Part shown: one piece after another, positions 1 through 9,200 of the stretch
Layout of the letters: each line of letters opens with the position of its first letter
Position numbering within the stretch: position 1 is the first letter of the stretch
Source: Phaeoceros laevis
Lineage: Eukaryota; Anthocerotophyta; Anthocerotopsida; Notothyladales
DNA length: 23,056 nucleotides
Direction of reading: 5' to 3'
NCBI GenBank assembly: GCA_049999765.1
Contig: JBNGIQ010005794.1
Span: forward strand, 1 to 23,056
Made by a program: the position numbers and the translations under genes
The notes under the pieces: generated by a model
Told to the model about the DNA's origin: nothing
Seen by the model: only the letters and a program-made list of their open reading frames with translations
The model's database searches: none

Positions 1-300
1 CCCCAGCCCCCATGCTTTACCAACTTACTATTTTTCCAAGCTAATTAATTGTTAGTTTTAAAAGTTATAAACAAGTGAAACGGTTTGAACTTTTTAAATT
101 TTTTAACGGTTTAACCCTTTAACTTTTGATCGGATTAAAGGGTCAAACCGGTCAAAAATTTTTAAACCGGTTAAACGGTTTACCTTTGACCGGATTACCC
201 CAAAATAAAAGGGTCACCAACCCTTTTACCCCAAAATAAAAGGGTCACCAACCCTTTTACCCCAAAATAAAAGGGTCAAAAACCCTTTTCAAACGGGTCA
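1..300. other. AT-rich repetitive flank
   Basis: No gene is visible. The stretch is AT-rich and is full of short related words built on AACGGTTT, AACCGGTT and GGTCAAAC in both orientations, so several small palindromes occur between about 75 and 190. The 31-bp tandem repeat listed separately closes the region. This is likely repeat or transposon-derived sequence; the family is not recognised. Confidence 0.5.
197..289. repeat. 31-bp tandem repeat, three copies
   Basis: Three head-to-tail units start at 197, 228 and 259. The first two are identical and the third diverges at its end. Each unit holds an inverted pair, AAAAGGG and CCCTTTT, so each could form a small hairpin. There are no unique spacers between the units, so this is a minisatellite and not a CRISPR array. 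Confidence 0.9.
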
Positions 301-684
301 AATTCCCACCTTGGTATGTGTGAAGAAGGAGGGGGTTTCCTCCCCCCCTCCCTTGAGCCCTTGAGCTGTGTTTTTTAACGTGGTCATGGCCAGGGTCGGC
401 CGTACCCGCATGTGGTGGCGCGACCGTGGCATAGCGCGGCCAGGAGGGGCGTTGTGCAATTTTTTTAAGTTCTTGCAGTCAGGTATGGCAGTAGCTGACC
501 AGGCCGTGTGANNNNNNNNNNNNNNNNNNNNNNNNNNNNNNNNNNNNNNNNNNNNNNNNNNNNNNNNNNNNNNNNNNNNNNNNNNNNNNNNNNNNNNNNN
601 NNNNNNNNNNNGATCCACACGGCGTTTGCGTTTTTCTTTATGCTATGGTGGCAGGGACCGCAGCCCGGCCAGAGTTTTGTCCTA
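301..684. other. Non-coding stretch with a 100-N assembly gap (512-611)
   Basis: Positions 512-611 are exactly 100 N, the usual placeholder for a gap of unknown size. Reading frames that cross it contain unknown residues and are not supported. The sequence on either side shows no recognisable coding motif. Confidence 0.9.
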
Positions 685-712
685 GGTAACCCCCGAGAGG
701 AGGGGGGTTACC
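685..712. repeat. Perfect 10-bp inverted repeat (hairpin)
   Basis: GGTAACCCCC at 685-694 is the exact reverse complement of GGGGGTTACC at 703-712, separated by eight bases. It lies just right of the 100-N gap. Its role is unknown; it could be a transposon end structure or chance in a G/C-run-rich patch. Confidence 0.7.
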
Positions 713-1140
713 GGACGTAATTCCGGTGGCGAGGTTAGAGCCGTGCGGGCGAGAGGCCCATTTTCACCTCTTTAACTTCAAGTTATTCGGGTTTTTACCA
801 TTGACTTTCACGAATAGTAAATCCTTTTACAAAAAGTAAATCCAATCAAATTATCGCGCTGCAAAATTCTACTTTATCGGCACCTACTTTTTACTTCACC
901 CATTTACAATTTTGTGGTTTACAATATTTCAGCCATTTCGAGCCAGGTGCGGGGACCACAATTAAAAACTATTTACCTAAAATATAACACCCTCGTTATG
1001 ACGTAATCTACTCGGAATAGAAGGAATATAGTTTCTCACACTATTTTTTAAACAAAAGGGCGGCCTGTATCGGGCTGCAAATGTGTAAGGAGATTGTAAT
1101 AACTTTTTGCCACTTGCGGCGTAAGGAGATTTGAATGCAC
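713..1140. other. AT-rich intergenic stretch, no gene seen
   Basis: No coding motif was found. A short direct repeat built on GTAAGGAGATT occurs at about 1085 and again at about 1121. The stretch precedes the promoter-like patch at 1155-1227. Confidence 0.5.
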
Positions 1141-1154
1141 GACTCACGCCCCAA

Positions 1155-1227
1155 CACGTGTCCAGTGACTTAGGGTTTAGGTTCTTTGGCTGGTTTAGGT
1201 TTGCGCCCCCGTCCTCCCCTATAAAAT
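1155..1227 (+). promoter_or_regulatory. Promoter-like cluster: G-box, telo-box, TATA box
   Basis: CACGTG (G-box core) lies at 1155-1160, TAGGGTTT (plant telo-box) at 1171-1178, and TATAAAAT in a GC-rich setting at 1220-1227. The order and spacing resemble a plant RNA polymerase II promoter. What it drives is unclear: the next recognisable coding sequence is the Copia gag remnant over 1.2 kb downstream, so it could be a retroelement promoter or that of a lost gene. Confidence 0.5.
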
Positions 1228-1264
1228 GCCTCCCCGCCCATTAGGGCGTTTTGCTGGCCCTTTT

Positions 1265-1440
1265 TTCGCTGGCCCGGCGCCGGCTCTGCGGCTTAGCGCC
1301 CTTGCGCTAATGTACTCTTGCGCCCTTGGCTCTGTGCTCTTGGGCCCTTGCGCTCGCCGTTGTACCCTTGCGCTCTCCCGTGCGCCCTTGCTCTAGCTGG
1401 CTCTCGCCCCTGAGCCCTTGCGTTTGTCCGTGCTCTACGG
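1265..1440. repeat. Low-complexity GCGCCCTTG-type repeats
   Basis: Degenerate copies of words such as GCCCTTGCGCT follow one another at 10-25 base spacing. The open frames across this patch are biased in composition (Arg/Ala-rich or Leu/Pro-rich depending on strand) and are judged artefacts of the repeats. Confidence 0.6.
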
Positions 1441-2450
1441 CTTTCCCTCACGGCGGCGGCTGTGCTCGTGCTTTCCTTCACGGCGGTGCTCTTGCTTTCC
1501 CTCACTTGCGACTTCAAGGACTGCAGCTGCTTCCCCTTCGCCTGGTTCTCAAGGAGTACTGATCTGTCTGGACTAGATGCTCACTGCAGTGCTCTCTCTC
1601 AGCCTTTTTACCTGTCCTAGCTAGCCGGCTTCCTTCGATGTTTGTTTTTTTTGTCCGGATTCACTGCTCTATTTTTCCTGATGAGTGCATTTGCATGCAG
1701 GTTCTCTGATTCTCGTGCTTTCCCTCACGGCGGCGGCGGTTCTCTTGCTCCCTCACAGCGATGCTCTTGCTTTCCCTCACTTGCGACTTCAAGGACTGCA
1801 GCTGCTGTTTTCCACTTCGCCTTGTTCTCAAGGAGTAATGATTTGCCTGGACTAAATGGTCACTGCCGAACTCTCTCCCAGCCTTTGTGCATGCCGTAGT
1901 TACTGTTTTTTTCAATTCGACGTCAGTTTTTTTTATTTGTTCCTGATGTTTGCATTTGCATGTAGGGTCGCTGTGCTATCATTGCGACTTCAGAAGGACT
2001 GCAGTTTCTGTTCTGCTCCTGTCGTTTTGCAGTAACATTGCGACTTCACAAGCACTGCAGCTGCTGTTCTACTCCTTTACGCGGCTGTGCCTCCCAGGAG
2101 TAATCTTCTTCAACACATGCAGTTTGCCTGGATCAGATGCTCACTGCCATACTTCTTCCCAGCCATTGTGCCTGCCGTAGTTAACCGGCTTCCTCATTTT
2201 TGATGATGTTTTTTCTGTCCTGATTCAATGGTTAATTTTTCTTGATGTGCAGTTGCCTGCATGCTCTCTGTTTAGATTGCGACTCCAAGGACTGCAGCTG
2301 CTGTTCTTCTCCTTTACGCGGCTAGCATGTCAAGTAGTTATCCTCTCCAACACATAGCATCGCTGTTTGCCTGGATGAGGTGCTCACTGCAGCACTTGAT
2401 CTCTCTCAGCCTCTGTGCCTGCCGTAGCTAGCCGGCTCCCTGCCGTAGCT
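1440..2450. repeat. Imperfect tandem repeats of about 270-300 bp
   Basis: A set of landmarks recurs in the same order. The motif GCGACTTCAAGGACTGCAG, or a close variant, occurs at about 1508, 1783, 1984, 2040 and 2279. A TGATG..TGCATTTGCATGCAG-like motif is at about 1678, 1944 and 2241. A TTTGCCTGGAT..GATGCTCACTGC motif followed by CTGCCGTAG..AGCCGGCT recurs at about 1570, 1845, 2130 and 2365. The copies differ by substitutions and indels, so this is an old array. It runs to the left edge of the Copia remnant. No protein-coding role is supported. Confidence 0.7.
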
Positions 2451-2460
2451 TGCCTTCGTT

Positions 2461-2820
2461 ACAACTCAAAATGCAGTATTAAGACTTGCACAGCAGCTGG
2501 CATTGTTGACTGGACGGGATGAGGAAGAGTTCCAAACTCTGAATGTGAATGAGCTCGTGGGAGCCTTGATGCAAGAGGAGGCAAGTAGATCTGTCTCAAA
2601 AAGTACTAGGGGACAGGCCCTCTATGCATCAGCAAGGCAAAGAATGCCGAAAAAGGTTTTCAACAAACCAAATGCAAATAAGGGGAGGGGCGCATCATCT
2701 GGTGAGGCTTCCTTCAGCAAGAAGAGACTTGGGAACTGTAATTGGTGTGGCTTGCCGAATCACTGGGAGCGTGATTGCCGCAAGAAAAAGAACAATGAGC
2801 CAAGAGAGTGCCAGCACCTG
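2461..2820 (+). pseudogene. Copia gag remnant with zinc knuckle
   Basis: The frame is open from 2449, after a TAG at 2446, and has no convincing ATG near its start, so this is a fragment. It ends in a perfect CX2CX4HX4C zinc knuckle, C-N-W-C-G-L-P-N-H-W-E-R-D-C at about 2739-2780. In retroelements this motif binds nucleic acid during packaging. Upstream residues such as LNVNELVGALMQEE resemble the tail of the UBN2-type gag domain of plant Copia elements. Most of a normal gag is absent. The protease that follows is in another frame, so a frameshift lies near 2805-2820. Confidence 0.85.
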
Positions 2821-3257
2821 AGGCCAACACAGTGGCCAAGAACGATAAATCTGCATCACCGTCAATCTTGCTTGTTCAGGCACCACAAAGTTCTAAGTCT
2901 CACAAGATAGTTTTACAACATAAAACCTCTTTTCATGCACTAATTGTTTGTCTAAGCACAACTGAAATACATCACTCTTTTTGGTATGTTGACTCGGGAG
3001 CCACAGCGCACATTTGTCATGATAGATCTGTGTTCACAAATTACGCTGTACATACCACTGGTCAAAACGTGTTGTTAGGTGACAACAGTGAGCTTTCTAT
3101 CAAAGGTGTAGGCACTGTGCATTTATGTCTACAAAATGGGTGTGCATTTATGTCTACAAAATGGGTGTACACTTGCACTGACAAACGTTTTGCACGTACC
3201 TACTATCACGAAGAACTTGCTGTCAGTCTCACAACTCACTCAGAATCACAGTTTTGA
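2808..3257 (+). pseudogene. Copia aspartic protease remnant
   Basis: The catalytic signature D-S-G-A-T, within WYVDSGATAHIC, is at about 2990-3015 and is followed by the LLGDNS-type motif usual in Copia proteases. The family cleaves the Gag-Pol polyprotein. From the 25-bp duplication at 3119-3168 onward this frame reads nonsense and the true continuation is in the next frame, so a protease-integrase fusion protein cannot be made from this copy. Confidence 0.88.
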
Positions 3258-3864
3258 AGTAGTGTTCCGACGATCAGTATGTTTAATTAAAGAGTCAGGC
3301 AAGGTAGTTGCCTTGGGAAAGCTAGTGCATGATCTTTTTATGTTGAATGTCACCAGTCTTCCAGCTCCATCTGCACAAGTTGCTGGAGTCAGTCCCCATG
3401 TCACGGATTCAGAGGTTACTAAGATTTGGCACATGCGTCTTGGTCACCCCAATCCAAGAAAGCTTAAGGACATGGCAGCACAAAATCTGTATGCAGATGG
3501 GTTACCCTCTAATTTGAGCCCGTTGCCTTTCTGTGAGGCGTGCGTCTATGGCAAATTGCCAAGAGCAGCCTATCCTAAGGGTGGTGGCACCAGGGCCACA
3601 GAGCTTCTTCAACTTGTGCATTCAGATCTTTGTGGACCGGTATCTGCTCCTTCATTCGGTGGTGGTTTTTATTTTCTTACTTTCATCGACGACTTTAGCA
3701 GATATTCATATGTCTACATTCTCAAACATAAAAAAGAGGCATTTGAGTATTTTAAGGAGTACCTGACCTTAGTGGAGCGGCAAACTGGGCACAAGTTGCG
3801 CTGTTTGAGAACTGATAATGGTGGTGAATTTGATTCTCACGAGTTCAATGCTTTAAAAGCCTAG
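3136..3864 (+). pseudogene. Copia GAG-pre-integrase and integrase N-terminal/core remnant
   Basis: The reading shows the HMRLGHPN pre-integrase motif, then the CEACVYGK zinc-binding cysteines, the first catalytic Asp in VHSDLCGP and the second in RTDNGGEF. These match the DDE integrase core that joins retroelement cDNA to host DNA. The frame ends at a stop at 3862-3864, and the third catalytic residue is in a different frame downstream, so a small indel has split the integrase near 3862. The track start at 3136 is inside the 25-bp duplication and is not a real start. Confidence 0.9.
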
Positions 3865-4652
3865 GCCTTTCTCGTCAATTCACTGTTCCTTATAGTTCTT
3901 CTCAGAATGGTGTGGTTGAGCGGCATAATCGATCTACACAGAACGTTGCCAGGAGCATGCTTAAGCAAGCAGGGTTAGCTTTGGCTTATTGGGCGGAGGC
4001 CATTTCCACTGCTAATTATCTTTATAACAGATTGCCTGGCAAGTCTACAGCAGGGAAGACCCCTTATGAGCTATGGTGTGGCCGGAAACCTACTGTACAG
4101 CATCTTCGTGTCTTCGGTTCACCGGCCTATGCTCATGTCCCTAAGGAACGGCGCCTGCATATGAAACTTTCTGATCGTGCTGTCAAACTGGTTTTTATAG
4201 GCTATACAGATGGTATGAAGGCTTATAAATTATCGGATCCTAGAACCAAACGTGTACAGCATGCTAGAACAGTTATTTTTGATGAAGCTTCCTTACTTGG
4301 GGCTAAATCTTCTCCACCTTCTCTTGTTGAGGATGAGGTTCCTGGCGAGCTGGCCACATTTGACTTGTCTCCCAACAGTATTCCCCAGCCTTCTGAACTT
4401 GAGGACCCTTCCTGTGAAGAGGAGGAAGACGTATTAGAGCATGCTGCTGATATGGATGTATCCCAGGAAGGTCTACATTCTGGCGAGGAAGTAGCTGATC
4501 CAGAAGAGTTAGTCGTGAATGCACTTGAACCACTTGGCGGCATGTATGAATCTGATGCGTTGGACTCAGCTGTTCCAGCTGTGCCAGCAGCTGTTTCCTC
4601 TCGGCCTACTCGTACTCGGACTGCTCCATTTTATTTCAACCCGAGTGACTGA
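3865..4652 (+). pseudogene. Copia integrase C-terminal part, third catalytic Glu
   Basis: The frame begins with SSQNGVVERHNRS, in which the Glu of VERHN is the third catalytic residue of the DDE triad. It continues through the usual AYWAEAISTANYLYNRLP and LRVFGSPAYAHVP motifs and the IGYTDGMKAYK motif, and then an acidic linker of about 130 residues rich in Glu, Asp, Ser and Pro. An in-frame TGA at 4650-4652 ends it. The same frame stays open after that stop and leads into the reverse transcriptase, so this break is a nonsense change and not a frameshift. Confidence 0.9.
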
Positions 4653-5369
4653 TCTAGTAGGCATAGCCGCACCGATTGGCACACTGGGCATGCTACGACA
4701 TCTTCTCCTGTTGAGCCAGTGGGGGATACCTCAGAGGAGGATGGTGATGATGTCGCTGCGCTGCTGGCTGCGCTGCTGGCTGCGCTTGATGGTGTTCCCT
4801 CTTTTAGCTTTGATCGAGAAGAAGCTCAAGCTTTAGCAGTGGCTATGACAACTCCTGCAGATCCTGCCACAATGCACGAGGCTTACACAGGACCTGATGC
4901 AAAGCATTGGAAGAAGGCCGTACAAGAGGAGTATGACTCTCTGATTGAGAATGGTACCTGGTCTTTGCAAAAACTCCCACCTGGACGCAAGGCGATCTCC
5001 AATAAATGGGTGTTTAAAACGAAGTTCAATGCTGATGGTACTATAGCCCGGTACAAAGCTCGACTTGTAGTACGGGGTTTTTCTCAAAGGTATGGTGAAG
5101 ACTACTTTGAGACTTTTGTTCCTGTAGTCAAGTTTCCTACTTTGCGGTTAGTGACGGCACTCTCAGCATATAGTGACCTCGACCTACACCAAATGGACGT
5201 CAAGACCGCTTTTCTCCATGGGACTCTTGAAGAAGAGCTGTATATGGCCCAGCCAGAGGGCTATCTCCAACCTGGACAAGAGGATTTGGTATGTAAGTTA
5301 CATAAGACTATATATGGTTTAAAACAAAGTCCGAGAGCATGGCACACTCGGATGATACTTTTCTCTTGA
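4653..5369 (+). pseudogene. Copia reverse transcriptase, N-terminal half
   Basis: Plant Copia reverse transcriptase landmarks are clear: ALDGVPSFSFDREEA linker, WKKAVQEEYDSLIENGTW, NKWVFKTKFNADG, YKARLVVRGFSQ, then QMDVKTAFLHG with the first catalytic Asp, and IYGLKQSPRAW. A 12-bp tandem repeat (GCTGCGCTGCTG) lies at about 4756-4780 and adds an Ala/Leu run. The frame breaks near 5350, inside the segment following SPRAW, where an indel moves the rest to another frame. Confidence 0.92.
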
Positions 5370-5608
5370 AGTGTGGTTTTACCAAAGGCGCTGCAGACTC
5401 TAACCTGTATGTGCTACGGAGGAAAGAGGCATACCTTCTCTTGCTTGTGTATGTTGATGGCTTAATTCTGGCGGCATCTACTGGACCAGGCAGTTTACTC
5501 CAGACCGTGAAAAATCTCTTGAATTCCGAGTTTGACATGACGGATGTTGGTGAGCTTAGATGGTGCCGGCAAGTAGCACGAATGAGTGTACCGCTTTGGT
5601 GCAACTAG
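5339..5608 (+). pseudogene. Copia reverse transcriptase, active-site part, truncated
   Basis: The frame reads DTFLLKCGFTKGAADSNLY and then LLLLVYVDGLILA. In active Copia elements this catalytic box is YVDD; here the second Asp is Gly, so the copy would be inactive even without its frame breaks. The homology continues through LLNSEFDMTDVGELRW and stops at about 5565, where the sequence changes to unrelated DNA. The last 14 or so residues of the frame are not from the element. Confidence 0.9.
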
Positions 5609-6203
5609 GCATTGGTCCGCACGCCAGTACACGCCACTTTCCAGGGTGTACCACCCATTTGGCGGTCACGCCAACCTGAACGGGCAGCAACAAGTTAGGC
5701 GAACCAAAAGGTGACACGTTGGTCATTTGACTTTGTTTTGAGATGGCGGCAACGATTCCTGATTGCGCCACATGTCACGCGCCGCCAGTCCAACATTTAT
5801 GTCGGATTTGGGCGCGCGACAACTAATCTAGGGTTTGCCGTCCCGCGCGCCAAAACTTCTGTTTTTGGCGCGCGTAATCTCTCTCGCTGCTTCCGACAAG
5901 TAGCCCCCCTGCTGATACCAATTTCACACTCTGTGCTTCTCGTCCTTGCGCCTGCTGTCATCCTGCATTGGTCCTGGCGCACAGAGCTCTGTGTCCTTTT
6001 GCGCGTTGTTCTAGCTATTCCGCCCTGTAAGCACGGGCGCACTAAGCATGCATGAATGTTTTTGCTTGCACGTTTTTGGCTCGCACTTTGTTCTGGAGAA
6101 TGCTTCTCTCACGTTTTGCGCTCGCACTTTGTTCTGGAGAATGCTTTGTACCAATTTGCGAAAACGCTAAGCTAATGGTGTTTGTTGCCTGGCAGGTTGC
6201 AAT
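5566..6203 (+). promoter_or_regulatory. Likely 5' flank of the next gene: E2F-like palindrome and telo-box
   Basis: CGCGCGCCAAAA (5844-5855) and TTTTGGCGCGCG (5863-5874) form a perfect 12-bp inverted repeat with a 7-base loop; each arm matches the plant E2F-type core (TTTGGCGC). Another GGGCGCGC word is at about 5810, and a telo-box, TAGGGTTT, is at 5829-5836. Two copies of a 26-base word lie at 6080-6105 and 6121-6146. A CAG acceptor-like site at 6193-6195, nine bases before the ATG at 6204, suggests a 5' UTR intron. The combination is typical of S-phase or growth-linked plant promoters; that reading is inference. Confidence 0.55.
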
Positions 6204-9200
6204 ATGGCTTGGCGAAAACCGCGTGGGGCTTCACTTTCGACTTTGAAGGCTGTCAAGCATGAGCCTGCGGAGACCAAAGCACGGGCGCCTGCGAGTGGCA
6301 GGCCATCGAAGGCAACACGCGCATCAACAGCTAGCAAGAACAAGCTGCATGTGAACTTCACGTCGCCGGTTCAGAAGGCGGAAACTCCAGCGGATGACAG
6401 TGACGCTGCTGCATCCGGCTCATCTGATGACGATGGGGAGCGCCCAAAACCACGCAAGCGCTCACGCCGCCCTGCTAGCGCTCCTGTCACCTCTGTAAGT
6501 GGCCTTCCCTTGGTGGCGGAGGAGTTTTTTAGAGACTTCATGGGGTTGCCGGCGGAGGGTAGAGACTTCAAACGCAAGCACGAACTCCACATCGCCAAGA
6601 AAACTGTCAGCCAGAAGACAATGGATGAGATTTTCCAGCCTTCAGCAGATGGGAAGTATTTCTGGCGCCGTGAGCATCTTCCCAACCTGTCCGTGGAAGA
6701 GAAGGACGACATTGAGGAGCTTTTTGTCCGCATGTATGGCAAGCAGCTGGGATCGGGCCAGCTGCCTACCTGCCTTGCGTGGGGTTACATCTTCGACAAA
6801 CGTTATAAGACGGCCGTGAATTGGGCTAGGTTTGGCTCAGACGTTCTGAAGGGGCAATGTCGGAATGCTGCAAAGCAAACTCCTCCAAGTGCACTGCGCC
6901 CAGACTGGTTGAGTTTTGTCGAGGCCAAACGAGCGGGCGTGCCTTGCATGGTGATTCGGAAGCCCTAGCTTGGGTTCCGGCGGGACGAGAGTTCACGGCC
7001 TGCACCGACTTCAGTTTTGAACTTGTCTGACCAGGAGGATGATCATGCCCCACCAGACGACTCTGGGCGCCACGCATGCGGCTCTTCCACAGCATACTCG
7101 GTGGTTTCCCCAAGATTGGCTTCGTTCTCTCAATTACCTGCGAGTGGCCGTTCTCGGCATCAGTTGGCTGTGCAGCGGGCTGAAGAGGAGAGTGCCCAGG
7201 CCAAAGCTGCGCTCATATTTGCTTCAGACAGCTGGCAACATGCTAAAGCAAGGGGCGATGATGCCCAAACACTAGGTCAGCTCGCATTTCTCATGCAGGA
7301 GGCTTGTGCTACTTGGATGCAAAAAGATAAGTTTGTGGCCACGCTTAGGAACGTTGGAGAGGCTGTTCGACACTCTCCTGACAATGTGTGTGGGAGCCAG
7401 ACCCGCCAACTCTCTGAGGAGCATGGGAGTTTTTCTCTGACCCCTCCGCCTTCAAGCACCAACAGCCTTGGGGTTTCTGTTTTTTCTCTGCCCACTTCTT
7501 CAACACAACTGGAGCCTGCAAGCGCATCAGGTTGGAGCCTTCTGCATGAGTCCCCCTCCAGCATGTTGGCCCCTTTTACTCCGCGTTATTTGGCCCTCAT
7601 GGACAGTTTTGACACTCCAGATGTTGATGCAGACTCGGAGCTTGCTGCAAGTGCCAGTGTGTCTCCTGAAAGTGGCACGACATCTGAGTGGGGCTTGGTG
7701 TCCAGTGTCCCAGAGACTGAATTCTCCCAGCAAAGTCACTCATTTGGTGGAGGCTTCATCACCTTGTTGTCCAATTCAGATACACCTCAAGATGGCATCA
7801 TGAACAATACTCCTTCGAGCTTGGAGCCTGCTTCACTTGGTGCCTCGGCTATTGCATTCCCTACAGTTGAACAGTCAGCTGAACGTGTTGAGGCTGCAAG
7901 CATGGTGCATCCTGCTGCTTCTCCGGAGCTGCAGCAGGATGCTTCTCCCTTGGAGGTCAAGCTACAGCATTTATTTGAGCATGATGGTGCTCCTCCAAGC
8001 ATGGCGCAGCCTCCAATCTTGTCCCAGCCTGCAGCACTTGGTGCCTTGGTTGTTTCTCCGCATACAGATACAGCTCCTTCGGCCTCGGTTTTTTCTACAC
8101 ACACAGATGCAGGGCTGCATCTGGATCTTCGACTAGCTCCTTCAGCCTCGGATGATTCAACGCATTCAGTTCCTTCAGCCTTGGCTGTTGACTACTTAGG
8201 TCTGTACATCTCTGTTTTTGCATGTTACATGTATGTTCATCTTGCTTTTGGTTTTTCAACTTTGTTTTGTTTTGTCCATATTGGTTCTTAACTAGTCGGG
8301 TGTTTATATTTAGGCACGAGCAACATGGAGGACGCTCCTCCAAGCATGGAGCAGCATCCAGTCATGTCCCAGCCTGCACCTCCTTCAGGCTCGGATTTTT
8401 CTACGCATACACAGCCAGCTCCTTCAGCCTCGGTTGTCATAACGCATACATTTTCAGCTCCTTCAACCTCGGTTGCATCTCCTGCAACCTTGGTTGATTC
8501 TACTCCTTCACCCTCGGTGGTTTGTGCTCCTTCAGCCTCGGTTGTCAATGCTCCTCCAGCCTCGGATGTGGGACCTATATGTATGCCTGCTGTTACAGCA
8601 CCATCGGTAGTTGATTTTCCAGGTATGTACAACTTTGGTTTTCGGTTTTCTCTCTCCATGTGGCTTAATGTTTTTTTGAATTGCATGTTCCAGGTTTGTA
8701 GTGCAATCTCTGATGAACCTTGTGTAGATGTAGGCATGTGCACCATGGAGGATGCTCGCAAGGATGATCAGCCCAAACGTGAACTAGAGAACATTTCTTC
8801 TGCAGGGGCAGCTGACCTTCAATGTGAATGTTTGCAATCTGCTTCCTATGTCATGCAATGGTTTTTTTTTCTGCAGCATCTGATGCACAGTGCCTGCTTC
8901 TCTTGGCAGGTATGTTCGCCGTGGTTCCTGACCCTGCAGTGAAGACTGGTTTCAAGGTGGTGAAACTCAATGGTTCCATGGGTGTGCCAAACACTAAGGA
9001 ACCTCGACCTGAGCATGCTATAGGGATGAACATCATGGAAGGCATGACTGGGGAGATTCTTCTGGAGCTAGCTAGAGAACATTTGGCCACACAAGTTGCG
9101 AATGCAAACCCTTCAGCTGCAGATGGGGTTGCAAACCATGCTGCTGCAGATGTGAATGAGGGGGATGATGAAGACGTTGGGGATGCAGACCTTGCAGTAG

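Larger units (their letters stand above)
2461..5565 (+). mobile_element. Truncated Ty1/Copia LTR retrotransposon (internal region)
   Basis: Domains appear in Copia order: gag zinc knuckle, aspartic protease, GAG-pre-integrase, integrase, reverse transcriptase. Integrase before reverse transcriptase separates Copia from Gypsy elements. The copy is dead: the frame changes near 2805, at a 25-bp duplication (3119-3168), near 3862 and near 5350, and a TGA interrupts it at 4650. Homology stops at about 5565, just after the LRW of the DVGELRW motif, so the rest of reverse transcriptase, RNase H and the 3' LTR are missing. Most of the N-terminal gag is missing too. No LTR pair or primer-binding site was recognised. 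Confidence 0.93.

Noticed and set aside
197-289. CRISPR array
   Set aside because: Units abut with no spacers and the window is eukaryotic.
504-619. Inverted words CCGTGTG and CACACGG on either side of the 100-N gap
   Set aside because: Seven to eight bases of complementarity can occur by chance, and the true gap content is unknown.
1293-1562. Overlapping open frames on both strands in the GC-rich repeats
   Set aside because: They are repeat-driven, low in complexity and have no start context or motif.
4650-6968. Stop codons at 4650, 6966 and 11322 as sites of RNA editing
   Set aside because: U-to-C editing of stop codons is known for organelle transcripts of some seedless plants, while this window is nuclear in character. 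Decay or nonsense changes are simpler.
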